A stretch of 64,000 bases of DNA from Myxococcales bacterium. Its GTDB lineage: Bacteria; Myxococcota_A; Polyangia; Polyangiales; GCA-016699535. The notes beneath the pieces are model-generated. The model worked only from the letters and a program-made list of their open reading frames with translations, ran no database searches and was not told the origin of the DNA. This document shows positions 27,837 through 37,974 of this stretch, piece after piece. The translations under genes and the position numbers were made by a program. The stretch's first letter is position 1, and every line of letters starts with the position of its first letter. The stretch spans positions 620,001 through 684,000 of the forward strand of contig CP064980.1 of assembly GCA_016699535.1 (NCBI GenBank), read 5' to 3'.

Positions 27837-30800
27837 ACTCAGGCAACGTTTTTACAAACTCTCCGGATGCCTTTTCTGGAAGGGGCACTTCAATGGCTTG
27901 TCCTTCGCCCTTATGATCTTTCGCAAACAGTACATAGACTGATGGCACGATGAAGAGAGTGAACAGGGTGCCGATGCTCATGCCGCCGACAAGAACAATA
28001 CCAATGGAGTTACGCGCGGCCGCGCCTGCCCCAGTTACAAGGGTTAATGGGAAATGACCGGCCACGGTTGCAACGGTTGTCATTAATATAGGCCGAAGGC
28101 GCGTCATGGCCGCTTGATGGACCGCATCGATTTTCGATAGACCTTGTAGTTGCTGAGTATTCGCGAATTCCACAATGAGAATAGCGTTTTTAGCGATCAA
28201 ACCCACCAGGGTGACTAGTCCCACCTGCGAGTAAATGTTTAGCGTTGTGGTCCAGCCTTCGGTAAGACCAAAAGATAGTCCTGGCGGGCCAGCGAATTTT
28301 AGAAAAGAAAATATGAGCGCGCCAAACATCGCCAACGGAACCGAACCTGCAAGGATCACAAAAGGGTCGCGAAAAGAATTAAACTGAGCCGCCAACACCA
28401 GAAAAATAAGCAAAATGGCCAGGCCCATGGCTGGAAGAAACTTTCCTGACTCTTGGCGGAGCTGTCGTGACTCACCCGTGTAATCAACACGATAGCTCGG
28501 CGGAAGAATTTCCTTGGCTGCGTTCTCAAGCATGGTGAGTCCGCCGTTGAGCGAACGAGGCGCCAAGCCAGAAAGCTTCACGGAGTTCAGCTGTTGAAAG
28601 CGATTAAGGGTGCGAGGCTCGATGCTCTTTTCCAAACTGGCAACCGCACCAAGAGGAATGAGCTCGCCACGAGGGCCACTGATGTAAATATCGGGGACTT
28701 GTTCGGTGTTAAGTCTACTTGCTCGTTCGATTTGTGGAATGACTTTGTAACTACGTCCATCCATATTAAAGCGATTGACGAAGTTTCCGCTGAGCATCGC
28801 TGAAAGGTCACTGCCTACTTGCTGCATGCTAAGGCCCATGGAAGCAACCTTGTCACGATCGATCACGATCTTTGCTTTTTTCTTGATCCATACGCACATC
28901 AATAATCGGCGGGAAGGCAAAAAGACCGCTCTTGAGCGCTTCTTCTGAAAGTTTTTCAACAAAGCGCAAAATTTCCTGATGATCGGCAGTTGAAGCAACC
29001 ACAAGCTCAACAGGAAAAGTGCCTGCACTGGGCAAGGCTGGGGGCAGAAAAGCAGGCGCACGCAAGCCAGCGACCTGACTTAACTTGCCCGCTAACTCTG
29101 CTTGGATTGGAAAAATACTTCGCTCACGCTTGCTCCATGGCTGCACCAATACGCCACCAAAACCACCCGTAGGGAAGGTGATCTGAAAACTGTGCTCGTA
29201 CTCGGGAATGCTTTCAAACTCATGTTGCATCTGTTCAGCAAAAGGCGTGAGCTGCTCCAAGGTAGCGTTCGGTGGCACATCAATCGCACTAAACACAACA
29301 CCTTGATCTTCGTTTGGCGCAAGCTCCTGTGGAGAAAACATGTACAAAGGCACAATCAACAAGGCGAGCACGATCCAAATGCCGTAGATCATTTTTCTTC
29401 GCTGAAGCGATTGACCCAAAATACGCCCGTACAAATTCTTGAGCCGCTCAAAATCACGGTCAGCGCGAGTGGAAATCCAGCTCTTTTTATGATCGGCGCG
29501 CAAAAGCTTCGACGACATCATCGGCGATAAGGTGAGCGCCACAATGCCTGAAATAAAGACTGCTCCAGCAAGGGTAAAGGCAAACTCGCGAAACAGCGCA
29601 CCCGTTAGCCCGGCTTGAAAGCCAATCGGGGTGTAGACCGCTGCAAGCGTAATGGTCATGGCAACGATCGGACCTACAAGCTCTCTTGCTCCAGAAAAGG
29701 ATGCTTGCAGCGGGCTTTGCCCTTCACGCATGTTGCGCTCAACGTTTTCGACAACTACGATCGCATCATCGACCACCAGCCCCACCGCAAGAACAATGGC
29801 AAGCAGGGTCAAGAGGTTTACCGTAAAACCCATCACCTGCATCAAAAACACAGCACCGATGAGCGACACCGGAATTGCAACCAGTGGCACAAGCACGCTA
29901 CGCAGCGAGCCCAGAAACAGAAAAATTACCACGATCACAATCAACACCGTTTCAATCAACGTGCGCACCACTTCATCGATTGCGTTGTTAATATAGGTGG
30001 TGGAATCGTAGGCGATGGAAGCAGTAAGCCCTTTGGGAAGCTCGTCACGGAGCTTGGAAATCTCCTCGCGCACGCTTTTGATTACATCAATCGAGTTGGC
30101 GTTGGGTAAAACCCACACACCCATAAACACAGCTTTCTTACCCGAAAAGCGCACTTCCGCATCGTAGTTATCGGCGCCAAGCACTACATTGGCTACTTCC
30201 TTGAGCCGCACTAGGGCACCGTCTTGTTCACGAATCACAAGCTCTTTGAATTCATCAAGCGAACTTAGATCTGTTGTGGCCGAAAGATTAATCCGAACCA
30301 AGTTGCCCTTGCTCGCTCCTACTGCAGACAAATAGTTGTTGGCTGCCAAGGCCCGGCGTACCTCGCTCGGACTCACTTTGAGTGCTGCCATTTTTGCAGG
30401 ATCAAGCCAGGCTCGAATTGCAAACTGTCGTCCACCTAAAATATCGGCACGCTGCACACCGGAAAGAGCTGAAAGCCGCGGTTGCACGATGCGAGTCAAA
30501 TACTCGGTGACTTGATTGTCCTCCAAAATGGGCGAATCAAAGCTAAGGTACATGGCTGCTGTCACCGAATCCGACGGCTCGATGTTGATTGCGGGCAGTT
30601 CAGCTTCGGGCGGCAAATCCGCACGCACCTGATTAACGCGTGAACTAATATCAGCAAGCGCATTGGCGGCGTTAAAGTTTAATTTAAGCCTAACGTTGAT
30701 CGTGGATAAACCTTGAACACTCTCTGACTCGATGTAGTCAATGCCATCAGCTGCCGCAATCGCACGCTCCAGTGGCGTCGTAATAAAACCACGCACCAAA

Positions 30801-30970
30801 TCGGCGTCTGCACCAATATAGGGCGTGCGTACCGTGATCGTAGCGCTTTGCAGTTTCGGGTATTGCCGCACATTAAGCGAGCGAATAGCTTGCAACCCGC
30901 CCACCATGATCAGCACATTGATCACAATTGCAAGCACAGGGCGACGGATAAAGATATCAGTGAATTTCAT
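27769..30970 (-). pseudogene. RND multidrug efflux permease (HAE-1 type), one frameshift
   Basis: Inner-membrane proton-driven efflux permease of the AcrB/MexF group. The first frame (30970-28853) holds TM1, the first periplasmic porter domains, the TM4 motif VVDDAIVVVENVERNM with the two proton-relay Asp, and part of the second loop. The second frame (to 27769) continues from AKIVIDRDKVASMGLSMQQVG to the TM10 motif GLIAKNAILIVEF. They join at a run of six A on the coding strand (28876-28881); five would keep one frame. Corrected length is 1066 codons, normal for the family. Probably intact in the cell. It follows its adaptor gene by 16 bases; no outer-membrane TolC-type gene is near. Confidence 0.9.
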
Positions 30971-30986
30971 CGTGATTCAACCATCG

Positions 30987-32144
30987 CTAGGAATTGGAGG
31001 GAGTGGGATGGAGCTTGGCATCGAGTTTAACATCGTTGTTAACATTCACAGTGGCGCCGTTACGTAGTTTAAAAGCACCAAGCGAGACGACTTCTTCATC
31101 GCCTTCGAGTCCCTTTTCAATGGCCACAAAATCGCCTTGTGTTTCGCCCACACGAACGAATTGCTGCCGCGCGATTTTCTGAATCTTTCCGCTTTTTGAT
31201 TTGCTCTCTTCGATCACAAATACAGAATCACCATAGGAAGCGTGCACCAATGCGGTCACCGGAACAGTTACGATTTTTCTTTCTTTAGGCATAAGCACCT
31301 TGACGGTGACAAACATACCGGGGCGCAAAAGACTGTCCGGATCATTGGCTGTGGCGCGTACTTTCACCGAGCGGGTGGCTTCATCGACCGCAGGATCAAT
31401 TGCAACGATTGATCCATCCATAGCCGGTCTGTCATTACCATCAAGATGCAAGCGCACGGGCAAACCAACGTGAACTGTCCTTAGATGCTCTTGCGGTAAA
31501 GTAAAATCGACGTACTGGTTTTCACTTGATTGAAGCACAACAACTGGCGTTCCAGGATTGAGATACTGCCCAACGTTTACCAGGCGGATGCCTAACTGCC
31601 CGGAAAAGGGTGCACGAAGCACTTTGCGTGAGATTTGAGCCCGAAGCGCCGAAGCTTCGGCCAACGTTGTCTTTACCGTGGTTTCTTCCGAATCAAGCTC
31701 TGCTTCTGGAACCGCATCCTGGGCGGCAAGCACGCGTGCACGATCACGATTAGTCTCTGCTAAATCACCACGCGCCATCGCCGAATCAAGTTGCGCACGC
31801 TCAACACTGGTATCAAGTTCGAGCAAAACAGATCCTTGTTTGACTTTCTTACCGGATTCAAAATGAAGAGCTTTAACCACACCGGCGGCATCGTTACTCA
31901 AGGTCACGCCTTTGCCCGCCGCAACGGTCCCAATTGCAGAAATGCTTGCGTTCCACGTTTGTCGCTTGGCTTGGCTGCTGCCCACCACTTCTGGCGGTGG
32001 CCCAGCTTTTTCAGCTTCCTTGCCCGCTGCGATAAGCATGCTTATTTGAGAAAACTTAATGCCGATCAGGACGACAACAAGCGCAGCTACGGCGCCAATT
32101 GGAATAATATAAGGTCGAAGACGGGAAAAAAATGAGTTAGCCAT
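30987..32144 (-). CDS. RND periplasmic adaptor (membrane fusion protein)
   Basis: 385 residues, the adaptor of the downstream RND permease. One N-terminal membrane helix (about 13-33), lipoyl/barrel-sandwich halves around GVVKALHFESGKKVKQGSVLLELD and LRAPFSGQLGIRLVNVGQYLNPG, a short helical hairpin between them (about 115-165), then beta-barrel (FTLPQEHLRTVHVGLPVRL) and membrane-proximal domains (RPGMFVTVKVLMP). This is the AcrA/MexA layout without a lipobox. Order adaptor-permease on one strand with a 16-base gap is the usual operon. Confidence 0.93.
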   Translation of the reverse strand: MANSFFSRLRPYIIPIGAVAALVVVLIGIKFSQISMLIAAGKEAEKAGPPPEVVGSSQAKRQTWNASISAIGTVAAGKGVTLSNDAAGVVKALHFESGKKVKQGSVLLELDTSVERAQLDSAMARGDLAETNRDRARVLAAQDAVPEAELDSEETTVKTTLAEASALRAQISRKVLRAPFSGQLGIRLVNVGQYLNPGTPVVVLQSSENQYVDFTLPQEHLRTVHVGLPVRLHLDGNDRPAMDGSIVAIDPAVDEATRSVKVRATANDPDSLLRPGMFVTVKVLMPKERKIVTVPVTALVHASYGDSVFVIEESKSKSGKIQKIARQQFVRVGETQGDFVAIEKGLEGDEEVVSLGAFKLRNGATVNVNNDVKLDAKLHPTPSNS

Positions 32145-32330
32145 AACGGGTCTCCGCTAGCCGCAGCACCGTAATTTTTCGGCCGCGTCTGCTCGGAAAC
32201 CACAGGGCTTAACCCACATTGGCAATAAATCCAAGAGCAAGAGTGAAGCCTTTGCAAATTCCAGCATTGTCCTGGAATATGAAGGTTAAGTACCTTGAAA
32301 AATTGCCAACTTTAGCAGAAACAGTGGTGC

Positions 32331-34216
32331 CTACACTTGCTTTGCTTCTAGGTGCTCCCACCGTGCCAGCAAATTAGCGGCTTGTGCTTTAGCTTCCTCA
32401 AGCTCTTTGCTTTTTTGTGGGACCTGTTCTGCTCGTGTCGCGTAGAAATCAGGATCGGCTAGTTCTACTTCAAGTTCGGCCACTTTCTTTTCGGCTTGTT
32501 CTATTTTTTCAAACAGCGCATCAAGTTCGATGCGTTCAGCATAAGTAAGTGCTTTTTTGTTTTTGAAGTCATTTTCTACTTTTCTTTGAGGCGACTTGCC
32601 TGGTTTGTTAAGTCTTTCGCGCAAAGCGCGCTCTTCCTTATAGACCTGATAGTCGTTGTATCTTGATACTTGTTTGTCATCGTCAAACGCCAACAAGGAG
32701 GTACACACACGATCCAAGAAGTAACGATCGTGGGTCACGATCAATGCAGTCACGTTATTATCGACAAGTAAGGTTTCAAGCGCACCTAAGGTTGTTGTAT
32801 CAAGATCGTTGGTTGGCTCATCCAATACCATCAGATTGATAGGCTGAAGCAATAGTTTTGCGAGTGCCAGCCGGGCCCGTTCTCCACCGGAAAGCATGCT
32901 CACACGCTTTTGAAGATCATCATGTTCAAACTGAAATCCTTTAGATACGAACGTACATCCGTGGCTTTGCCAAAGAACTGCACAACATCTTTTTCTCCTG
33001 AAATATTTTCGCGAAGGGTAAGGCTCTCGTCACAACTTTCTCTTGCCTGATCGAGGTATCCCACCTTCGTATTCGACCCTAGACTCACTTTGCCCGTTAA
33101 GGGTTTTTGTTCGCCTAAAATGGTTCGAAGCAAGGTGCTTTTGCCGCTGCCATTGGCTCCTACGATGCCCAAACGCTCGCCTTTCAACAACTCAAAGTTT
33201 AGACGCTCGGCAAGTATATTGCCGTCATAACCCACCGAAACATTGCGTAGCTTTAAAATGCTATGACCTTGCCGAGCAGTGTCTGCTTCAAATACCAGTT
33301 TAGCCTTGGACGCGCTGCTTTCTTGCTCCAACACTTGCTGCGCTCGACTAATCCTTGCTTTTTGTTTGGTGGCTCGAGCTTTTGGACCACGCCGAAGCCA
33401 CTCCAATTCGCGTCTGAGAAAATTATCGCGATTGGCTTGCTTTCGATCATCGTGAGCCTCGCGTTCGGCTCTTGCTTCAAGATAGGCTTCCCAACCACCT
33501 TGATAAACATAAAGTTTGGCTGCTTCAATTTCAAAAGTGCGATCCACAACGCGACTGAGTACATAACGATCATGCGTGACCAACAACAGCGCGCCTGAAA
33601 AACTCTGAAGTAGATAATCCTCAAGCCATTCAATGGCTTGCATATCCAAATGATTCGTAGGCTCGTCCAGAATCGCCAGGTCCGGTTCAGACAAAAGCAG
33701 TTGCGCAAGCGCCACTCGACGCTGCTCTCCGCCACTAAGATCACGAACAAGCGAGTCAGGCTGCATAATCCCTAGATGACTTTGCATTGTTTCGATTAAA
33801 TGAGAGCGACCCCATCCGCCGCAATGCTCGACTCGAGCGGCGGCTTCATTTTGCATAGCAAGCAACTCGTCGATGGATCCCTGGCCCTGTTCGATCTGTT
33901 TACTCAATGTTTCATGCTTGCTAATCGCCTCAGCCCACTCACCCATCCCAGCGCGCAGACAATCACGCACAGTGTTATCAGGATCGAGCGGACTGTCCTG
34001 CGACAGATACGCTACTTTGGCCTCTTGCCGAAAAACTAACTTGCCTTCATCGGGCGGCTCAAGGCCCGCCAGGATCCGCGCAAGCGTGCTTTTACCGCTA
34101 CCGTTGTTGCCAACAAGCCCAACGCGCTGCCCACGATGAATCGAAAAAGAAACATCGTTTAAAATATCTTGGCTTGCAAAGCTTTTATAAAGCTTTTTGG
34201 CATCAACAACCGGCAT
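32331..34216 (-). pseudogene. uup: ABC-F ATPase of the Uup type, one frameshift
   Basis: A soluble tandem-ATPase ABC-F protein, thought to act on ribosomes or on branched DNA. The first frame (34216-32900) has ABC domain 1 (Walker A GNNGSGKST, signature LSGGEQRR, Walker B LAILDEPTNHLD), the linker, and the start of ABC domain 2 (GANGSGKST). The second frame (32903-32331) has the second signature MLSGGERARLALAKLLL, Walker B LMVLDEPTNDLD, and the Uup-type C-terminal coiled coil (ALTYAERIELDALFEKIEQA). They join at 32933-32936, where TTTT instead of TTT keeps the frame (DFQFEHDDLQKRVSML). Corrected length 628 codons, normal for Uup. Confidence 0.9.
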
Positions 34217-34396
34217 AAGTCAAAGCGTAGTGCCATGCCCTGCTCATTCTTACAACTCATCTCGCCTAAACCGATAATCCCAGTGATTATCACCTGCGCA
34301 CACCTGCACAAACGCAACTTTGCCCACCCCGACAATTTCTTTTTCGAAACCTTCTCGCTAGGTCACACCCTGGCCGCTTTTCTTCGTCGATTAAGT

Positions 34397-34536
34397 GGGG
34401 TCACTTTCCTTCCAATTTCATCCCTCGTTTTTAGGACTAATATGGCTCAATCTTGAAATTTCTCTAAAAAGAACTCCCAAGAGAGCGACGGAATTCGCCT
34501 TTTTTATGAGGCCTAAAATTGGTGGAAAGTGACCCC
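34397..34536. repeat. 140-bp MITE-like element, copy 1
   Basis: Bounded by perfect 13-bp inverted repeats, GGGGTCACTTTCC (34397-34409) and GGAAAGTGACCCC (34524-34536). The interior (for example ATGGCTCAATCTTGAAA and GACGGAATTCGCC) recurs in opposite orientation at 48292-48431 with roughly 85 percent identity by eye and exactly the same total length. No coding capacity. Its right end cuts into an antitoxin gene. Confidence 0.88.
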
Positions 34537-34694
34537 TAGACCATCAAAGCATTTCGAGCTTGGTTAACCGGGCGGTTAAGTTGGCTCTTTCAGAAGATCT
34601 TGAAGACCTAAGCGCTGTCGAGGAACGCTCCCACGAATCTTCTAGACCGTTTGAAAACTTCCTGAAAGAGCTACGACGCGATGGTGAGATATAA
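34533..34694 (+). pseudogene. 5'-truncated type II antitoxin (ribbon-helix-helix/RelB-like)
   Basis: An in-frame stretch begins at the right end of the MITE and encodes ...SISSLVNRAVKLALSEDLED, then LSAVEERSHES and FENFLKELRRDGEI before a TAA. This is the second helix and C-terminal toxin-wrapping tail typical of small RHH antitoxins. The N-terminal beta strand that binds DNA is missing. Its stop overlaps the toxin start by 14 bases, the usual antitoxin-toxin arrangement. A TTG at 34560 could still start a short tail peptide that might neutralise the toxin without autoregulation. Confidence 0.7.
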
Positions 34695-34917
34695 CCTACG
34701 CATCAAGTGCTCCGCTGAAAAAGAATTTAAAGGCATTCCCAAATCATACCGGAAAGCTATTGTTTCAAATATCTTGAAACTCGCTACCAATCCAAAGCCT
34801 CATGATAGTGAGAAGCTTTCAGGGCGCGAAGCATATCGCGTCGTTTACACTATCGATGACGCGGTAGTGATCGTTGAAGTCATCAAGGTTGCCCACCGTA
34901 AGGATGTCTATCGATGA
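34681..34917 (+). CDS. RelE/ParE-family toxin
   Basis: 78 residues, MVRYNLRIKCSAEKEFKGIP at the N-terminus and VVIVEVIKVAHRKDVYR at the end. The pattern (N-terminal beta strand, two helices with LPxxxRxxI-like spacing, LSGREAYRVVYTIDD, then the C-terminal HRKDVYR) is that of RelE toxins, which cut mRNA on the ribosome; the final Arg/Lys/Tyr are the usual catalytic positions. ParE-like gyrase poisoning is the alternative. The matching antitoxin upstream is truncated by a MITE, so this toxin is either poorly expressed, weakened or kept in check by a partial antitoxin. Confidence 0.85.
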   Translation: MVRYNLRIKCSAEKEFKGIPKSYRKAIVSNILKLATNPKPHDSEKLSGREAYRVVYTIDDAVVIVEVIKVAHRKDVYR

Positions 34918-35142
34918 CTTGAAGCCAAAGTATTGGCCCGCGTTTGTGCGCAAGGCTTGGCTACTCGCGTAACCGCGAAAAAAGTGCCGGGTGGATGTGA
35001 AAAACAACGAATTCGCTGATTTTCGCAGATCTTAAATAACCTTGGCACCTTTGCAGGAAAAAACAATCGTCTTGCACCGGAAAAAGTAGATGCTAAAGAC
35101 TCAACAACCGCCGTGAAAAGCTTTTGCCTCGGAGCAGTAAAA

Positions 35143-35913
35143 ATGAACCTATCTAATCTTAGCTGCGTCATGATTGCATGCATAGCCGGTTGTAGCGTTG
35201 CAAGCGAAGATACGCTCGAGTCAAACGTCAACGCCCAAGCTATCGACATAGTCGCAGAAGAATTTGTCCCACGTTTACTAATTCTAACCGGCAGCACCAC
35301 TTGCCCTTTCTTTTCCAATCAATGCCGTTCATTGCAACAAGGTGCACTAACTAAACAACACGAAAAAACACTCTATTTATCGCTGTTCTATCAACGATGG
35401 TCCGATATTGAGGGAGCAAAGCAACCTGAGCCGGAGATCCGTTCAACCGATCTTGCTTCAGCTACAACAGTTAAAACATCCGACTACCCTTCAAGCATTG
35501 AATACAAACTCTATTTTGCTTGCGAGCAAGCAAGACAACTATTTCCGCCCACTGTTTCTGTCTTTTGTGATGATCCGGACAAGCCACGTACAACAGACTT
35601 TCACGCATTGCCCGGGTCGAACGATCAACTCGAGGCAGCCCAACTGACGATTTCAATGACCGCTTCTGATGCAGACACCATGACGATCACAACAGTCCTT
35701 TCAACACAGCATCTTTACTACGAACCAGAAGATCGCATCACAGGAGCCTTTGAACTTCGCAGTACAACCACAGTTAAGTCACCCAAAGCTCGCGGTTCCG
35801 ATGCCTTGGGACTTTACCTCAACAAAGCAGAACAGGGACTAAAATCTCTAAACCACTTGAACTGCGATTTTTACCAGTTGGACACGCCCACCCATTTCGT
35901 GTGCCTACTCTAA
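35143..35913 (+). CDS. Lipoprotein of unknown function
   Basis: 256 residues from the ATG at 35143, chosen because GGAG lies eight bases upstream at 35131-35134; an in-frame GTG at 35113 is less likely. Signal MNLSNLSCVMIACIAGC with lipobox. The mature protein has three pairs of Cys (CPFFSNQC, CEQA, CDFYQLD...C), Thr-rich beta stretches (MTASDADTMTITTVLS) and no known domain. A surface or periplasmic role is inferred from the lipobox only. It is followed at 140 bases by another lipoprotein gene on the same strand. Confidence 0.75.
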   Translation: MNLSNLSCVMIACIAGCSVASEDTLESNVNAQAIDIVAEEFVPRLLILTGSTTCPFFSNQCRSLQQGALTKQHEKTLYLSLFYQRWSDIEGAKQPEPEIRSTDLASATTVKTSDYPSSIEYKLYFACEQARQLFPPTVSVFCDDPDKPRTTDFHALPGSNDQLEAAQLTISMTASDADTMTITTVLSTQHLYYEPEDRITGAFELRSTTTVKSPKARGSDALGLYLNKAEQGLKSLNHLNCDFYQLDTPTHFVCLL

Positions 35914-36053
35914 AAATACTATATCAGCTGTAGCGGCGGCCTAACTGGGGACTACCGGGCAAAAGGCTTCAAGCAATGTCATAGTTCGACTGTCTTTGTT
36001 GAGAATGCACTAGTAATTACGTCATGGCATAAACTTTGCTCAACAGCTAAATC

Positions 36054-37556
36054 ATGCGCTTAGCTTATCGAGCTTGTGAGGAAAGGTGGTTCACCAACAT
36101 TGCAATGCAATGCCTGTCTTTACTTCTCATACCCGTCCTTCTTAGCAGCATGCTAAGTGCTTGTTCTGCAACGGCAGCGAACGATATTGATGCCGACCAA
36201 GCAAGTAGTGTGTTTGCAAGTCTACCAAGCCCGCGCGAGCTGTGTTCACAAGCGGCACTCGACCTCGGCTCAGACACTCAACAAAGCTGCATTGACACAG
36301 TCTCTCCTTTGTTTGCAAACATAGCTCTTCCTGCCGTGCCGCCTGAAACTCTCTCGCTAGGACCCTTGGCTCTTTTGGTGGTATTGGCTGTCTTTGCAGT
36401 CTTTGTAGTGAGCTATTATCAAGACAACGGTATCGGCTTTGAAGAAATTAACTATGCTGTTGCCGCTGCCATCCCACAATACGGTGTTCTTTATGGCAAT
36501 CTTCAATTGCTAGCGATGCTTTTTGGCATGGATCCTTGGACGATGATTCAAATCCAAGCTCGGGCCATACAGTTTACGGTTCAGAACGCAGGCCAGCAAA
36601 TCGCCTATTTCATTAATGGTCAAATCGATCGGGCCACCTCGGAAGCTGAAGAGTGGATCAACAATCAACCTGAATTTCCCTCCGGTTGGTGCGGCAGCAA
36701 GCTGTGCCGCGCAGGACTGATTGCGTTGGCGACGGCAGTGATGAGTACTATTTTTTCCGGCGCTGTTCAGCAAACAATCGAAGGCGACAGCATGGATCCA
36801 CTGACGTCTTTGAACGCCGAACGCGACTGGGGTGTGTTTCACAAAGGCGAAGGACAGATTGTAGGCTGGCTCCAAAACCGACCGCAAGCCTACCAAGACT
36901 ATTTGCAAACGTATAGCGATCCAAACGACAACTCGCCCTGCAAAGATCGCATGGCCATCGCGGCTGCCTATCTCGACAGTTTTTTCACGCTAGTCCCGGA
37001 ACATTGGGCACAGGGGTTTGAGTTTCTAATTGTCTGCTCTACTGCAAACGATGATTTCGTCTATTTCTCTCCCTACGAAGTGTCGTTCAGGTTTCCCGAA
37101 ATCTTCTTTCTACCAAACGATGACTCGGCACAAGTAAGCGAGTCCGAGTTGCGCATGCTGCTAGACAATGCTCCGGTGACCGTGCGTAGACGCGGGAAAT
37201 TGTCGATCTGCAACGTGGGTGATGATGCTATCAATGTGAGTGCTTCGGCGAATCTCGTCCCTTCAGGGATGGATGCCTACGGCGGCTACGAGCTGCGTGC
37301 TGAGCCAACCTTGAAAGACATTGTGACGAGCCTTGAGACATATGAAGCGAAGTTTATGGAAGCGCCATACTTTACACCCGAGATGCCGCTCGAGCCGGCC
37401 ATTGGCAATATTACAGAAGTACGCGGTCAATTAAATCTAAGTACCGATTCTGGGAAAAGTGGAATCGTCAGCGTACACTTCCCTGGAAAAGCTGAGTTAA
37501 TTGCCACCATCCAATCCTACATTGACCTGCTGGGTCCAGACTGGCTACCACCCTAA
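36054..37556 (+). CDS. Lipoprotein with an internal membrane segment, unknown
   Basis: 500 residues. A signal with lipobox MLSAC near residue 37 when started at the ATG at 36054; an internal ATG at 36105 would give a shorter signal, and neither has a good ribosome-binding site. After a Cys-containing region (ELCSQAALDLGSDTQQSC) there is one strongly hydrophobic helix (LALLVVLAVFAVFVVSYY, about 105-122) and a second weaker one near 155-165. The last 300 residues are soluble and unrecognised. The size and the signal-plus-helix layout resemble the lipoprotein at 44335-45702, but similarity beyond that is not obvious. Confidence 0.75.
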   Translation: MRLAYRACEERWFTNIAMQCLSLLLIPVLLSSMLSACSATAANDIDADQASSVFASLPSPRELCSQAALDLGSDTQQSCIDTVSPLFANIALPAVPPETLSLGPLALLVVLAVFAVFVVSYYQDNGIGFEEINYAVAAAIPQYGVLYGNLQLLAMLFGMDPWTMIQIQARAIQFTVQNAGQQIAYFINGQIDRATSEAEEWINNQPEFPSGWCGSKLCRAGLIALATAVMSTIFSGAVQQTIEGDSMDPLTSLNAERDWGVFHKGEGQIVGWLQNRPQAYQDYLQTYSDPNDNSPCKDRMAIAAAYLDSFFTLVPEHWAQGFEFLIVCSTANDDFVYFSPYEVSFRFPEIFFLPNDDSAQVSESELRMLLDNAPVTVRRRGKLSICNVGDDAINVSASANLVPSGMDAYGGYELRAEPTLKDIVTSLETYEAKFMEAPYFTPEMPLEPAIGNITEVRGQLNLSTDSGKSGIVSVHFPGKAELIATIQSYIDLLGPDWLPP

Positions 37557-37974
37557 GGGTTTACTCGCGGGTTTTGTAAGCCATGGTGTGTCGATTTTCG
37601 TGAGGCTAATCAACGCAAAGCTTAGGCCTTTATAGGGTTCGATGAGTTTACATAGTGCAGGGAACCGCGAAGATTCCGTTTATAATGTTTTTCGTTGGCT
37701 CGAGTAAAGATATTACGAGTTAAAGAGCGTGGAAATTTTGCAAGTGATGTCATTCCGCCTCGGTCGACGGCTAATGAATAGTAATATCACAACGAAATGC
37801 TTTGTTCGTGTATGATGCGACTGGATTAGAAAAATTAAACGTCGTTGCGACCGCAGTTCTTGCTTCATCGAATATGCATAAATGTGCATAGCAAAATCAT
37901 GGAGAGTGTTATGAACATACGCCTTAGACAGTTAAAAACCCTTGTTGCCAACTTTTAAATCCGTAAATCCGCAA
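37557..37974. other. Intergenic region with a 15-codon open frame
   Basis: No convincing gene. A tiny frame at 37911-37958 (MNIRLRQLKTLVANF) has GGAGAG six bases before its ATG and ends 16 bases before the RAYT inverted repeat; it may be the stub of a gene cut by the insertion or a chance. No terminator or promoter could be assigned. Confidence 0.35.

Noticed and set aside
34390..34545. Target-site duplication around MITE copy 1
   Set aside because: The flanks (GATTAAGT and TAGACCAT) do not match; copy 2 flanks do not match either, so none is claimed.
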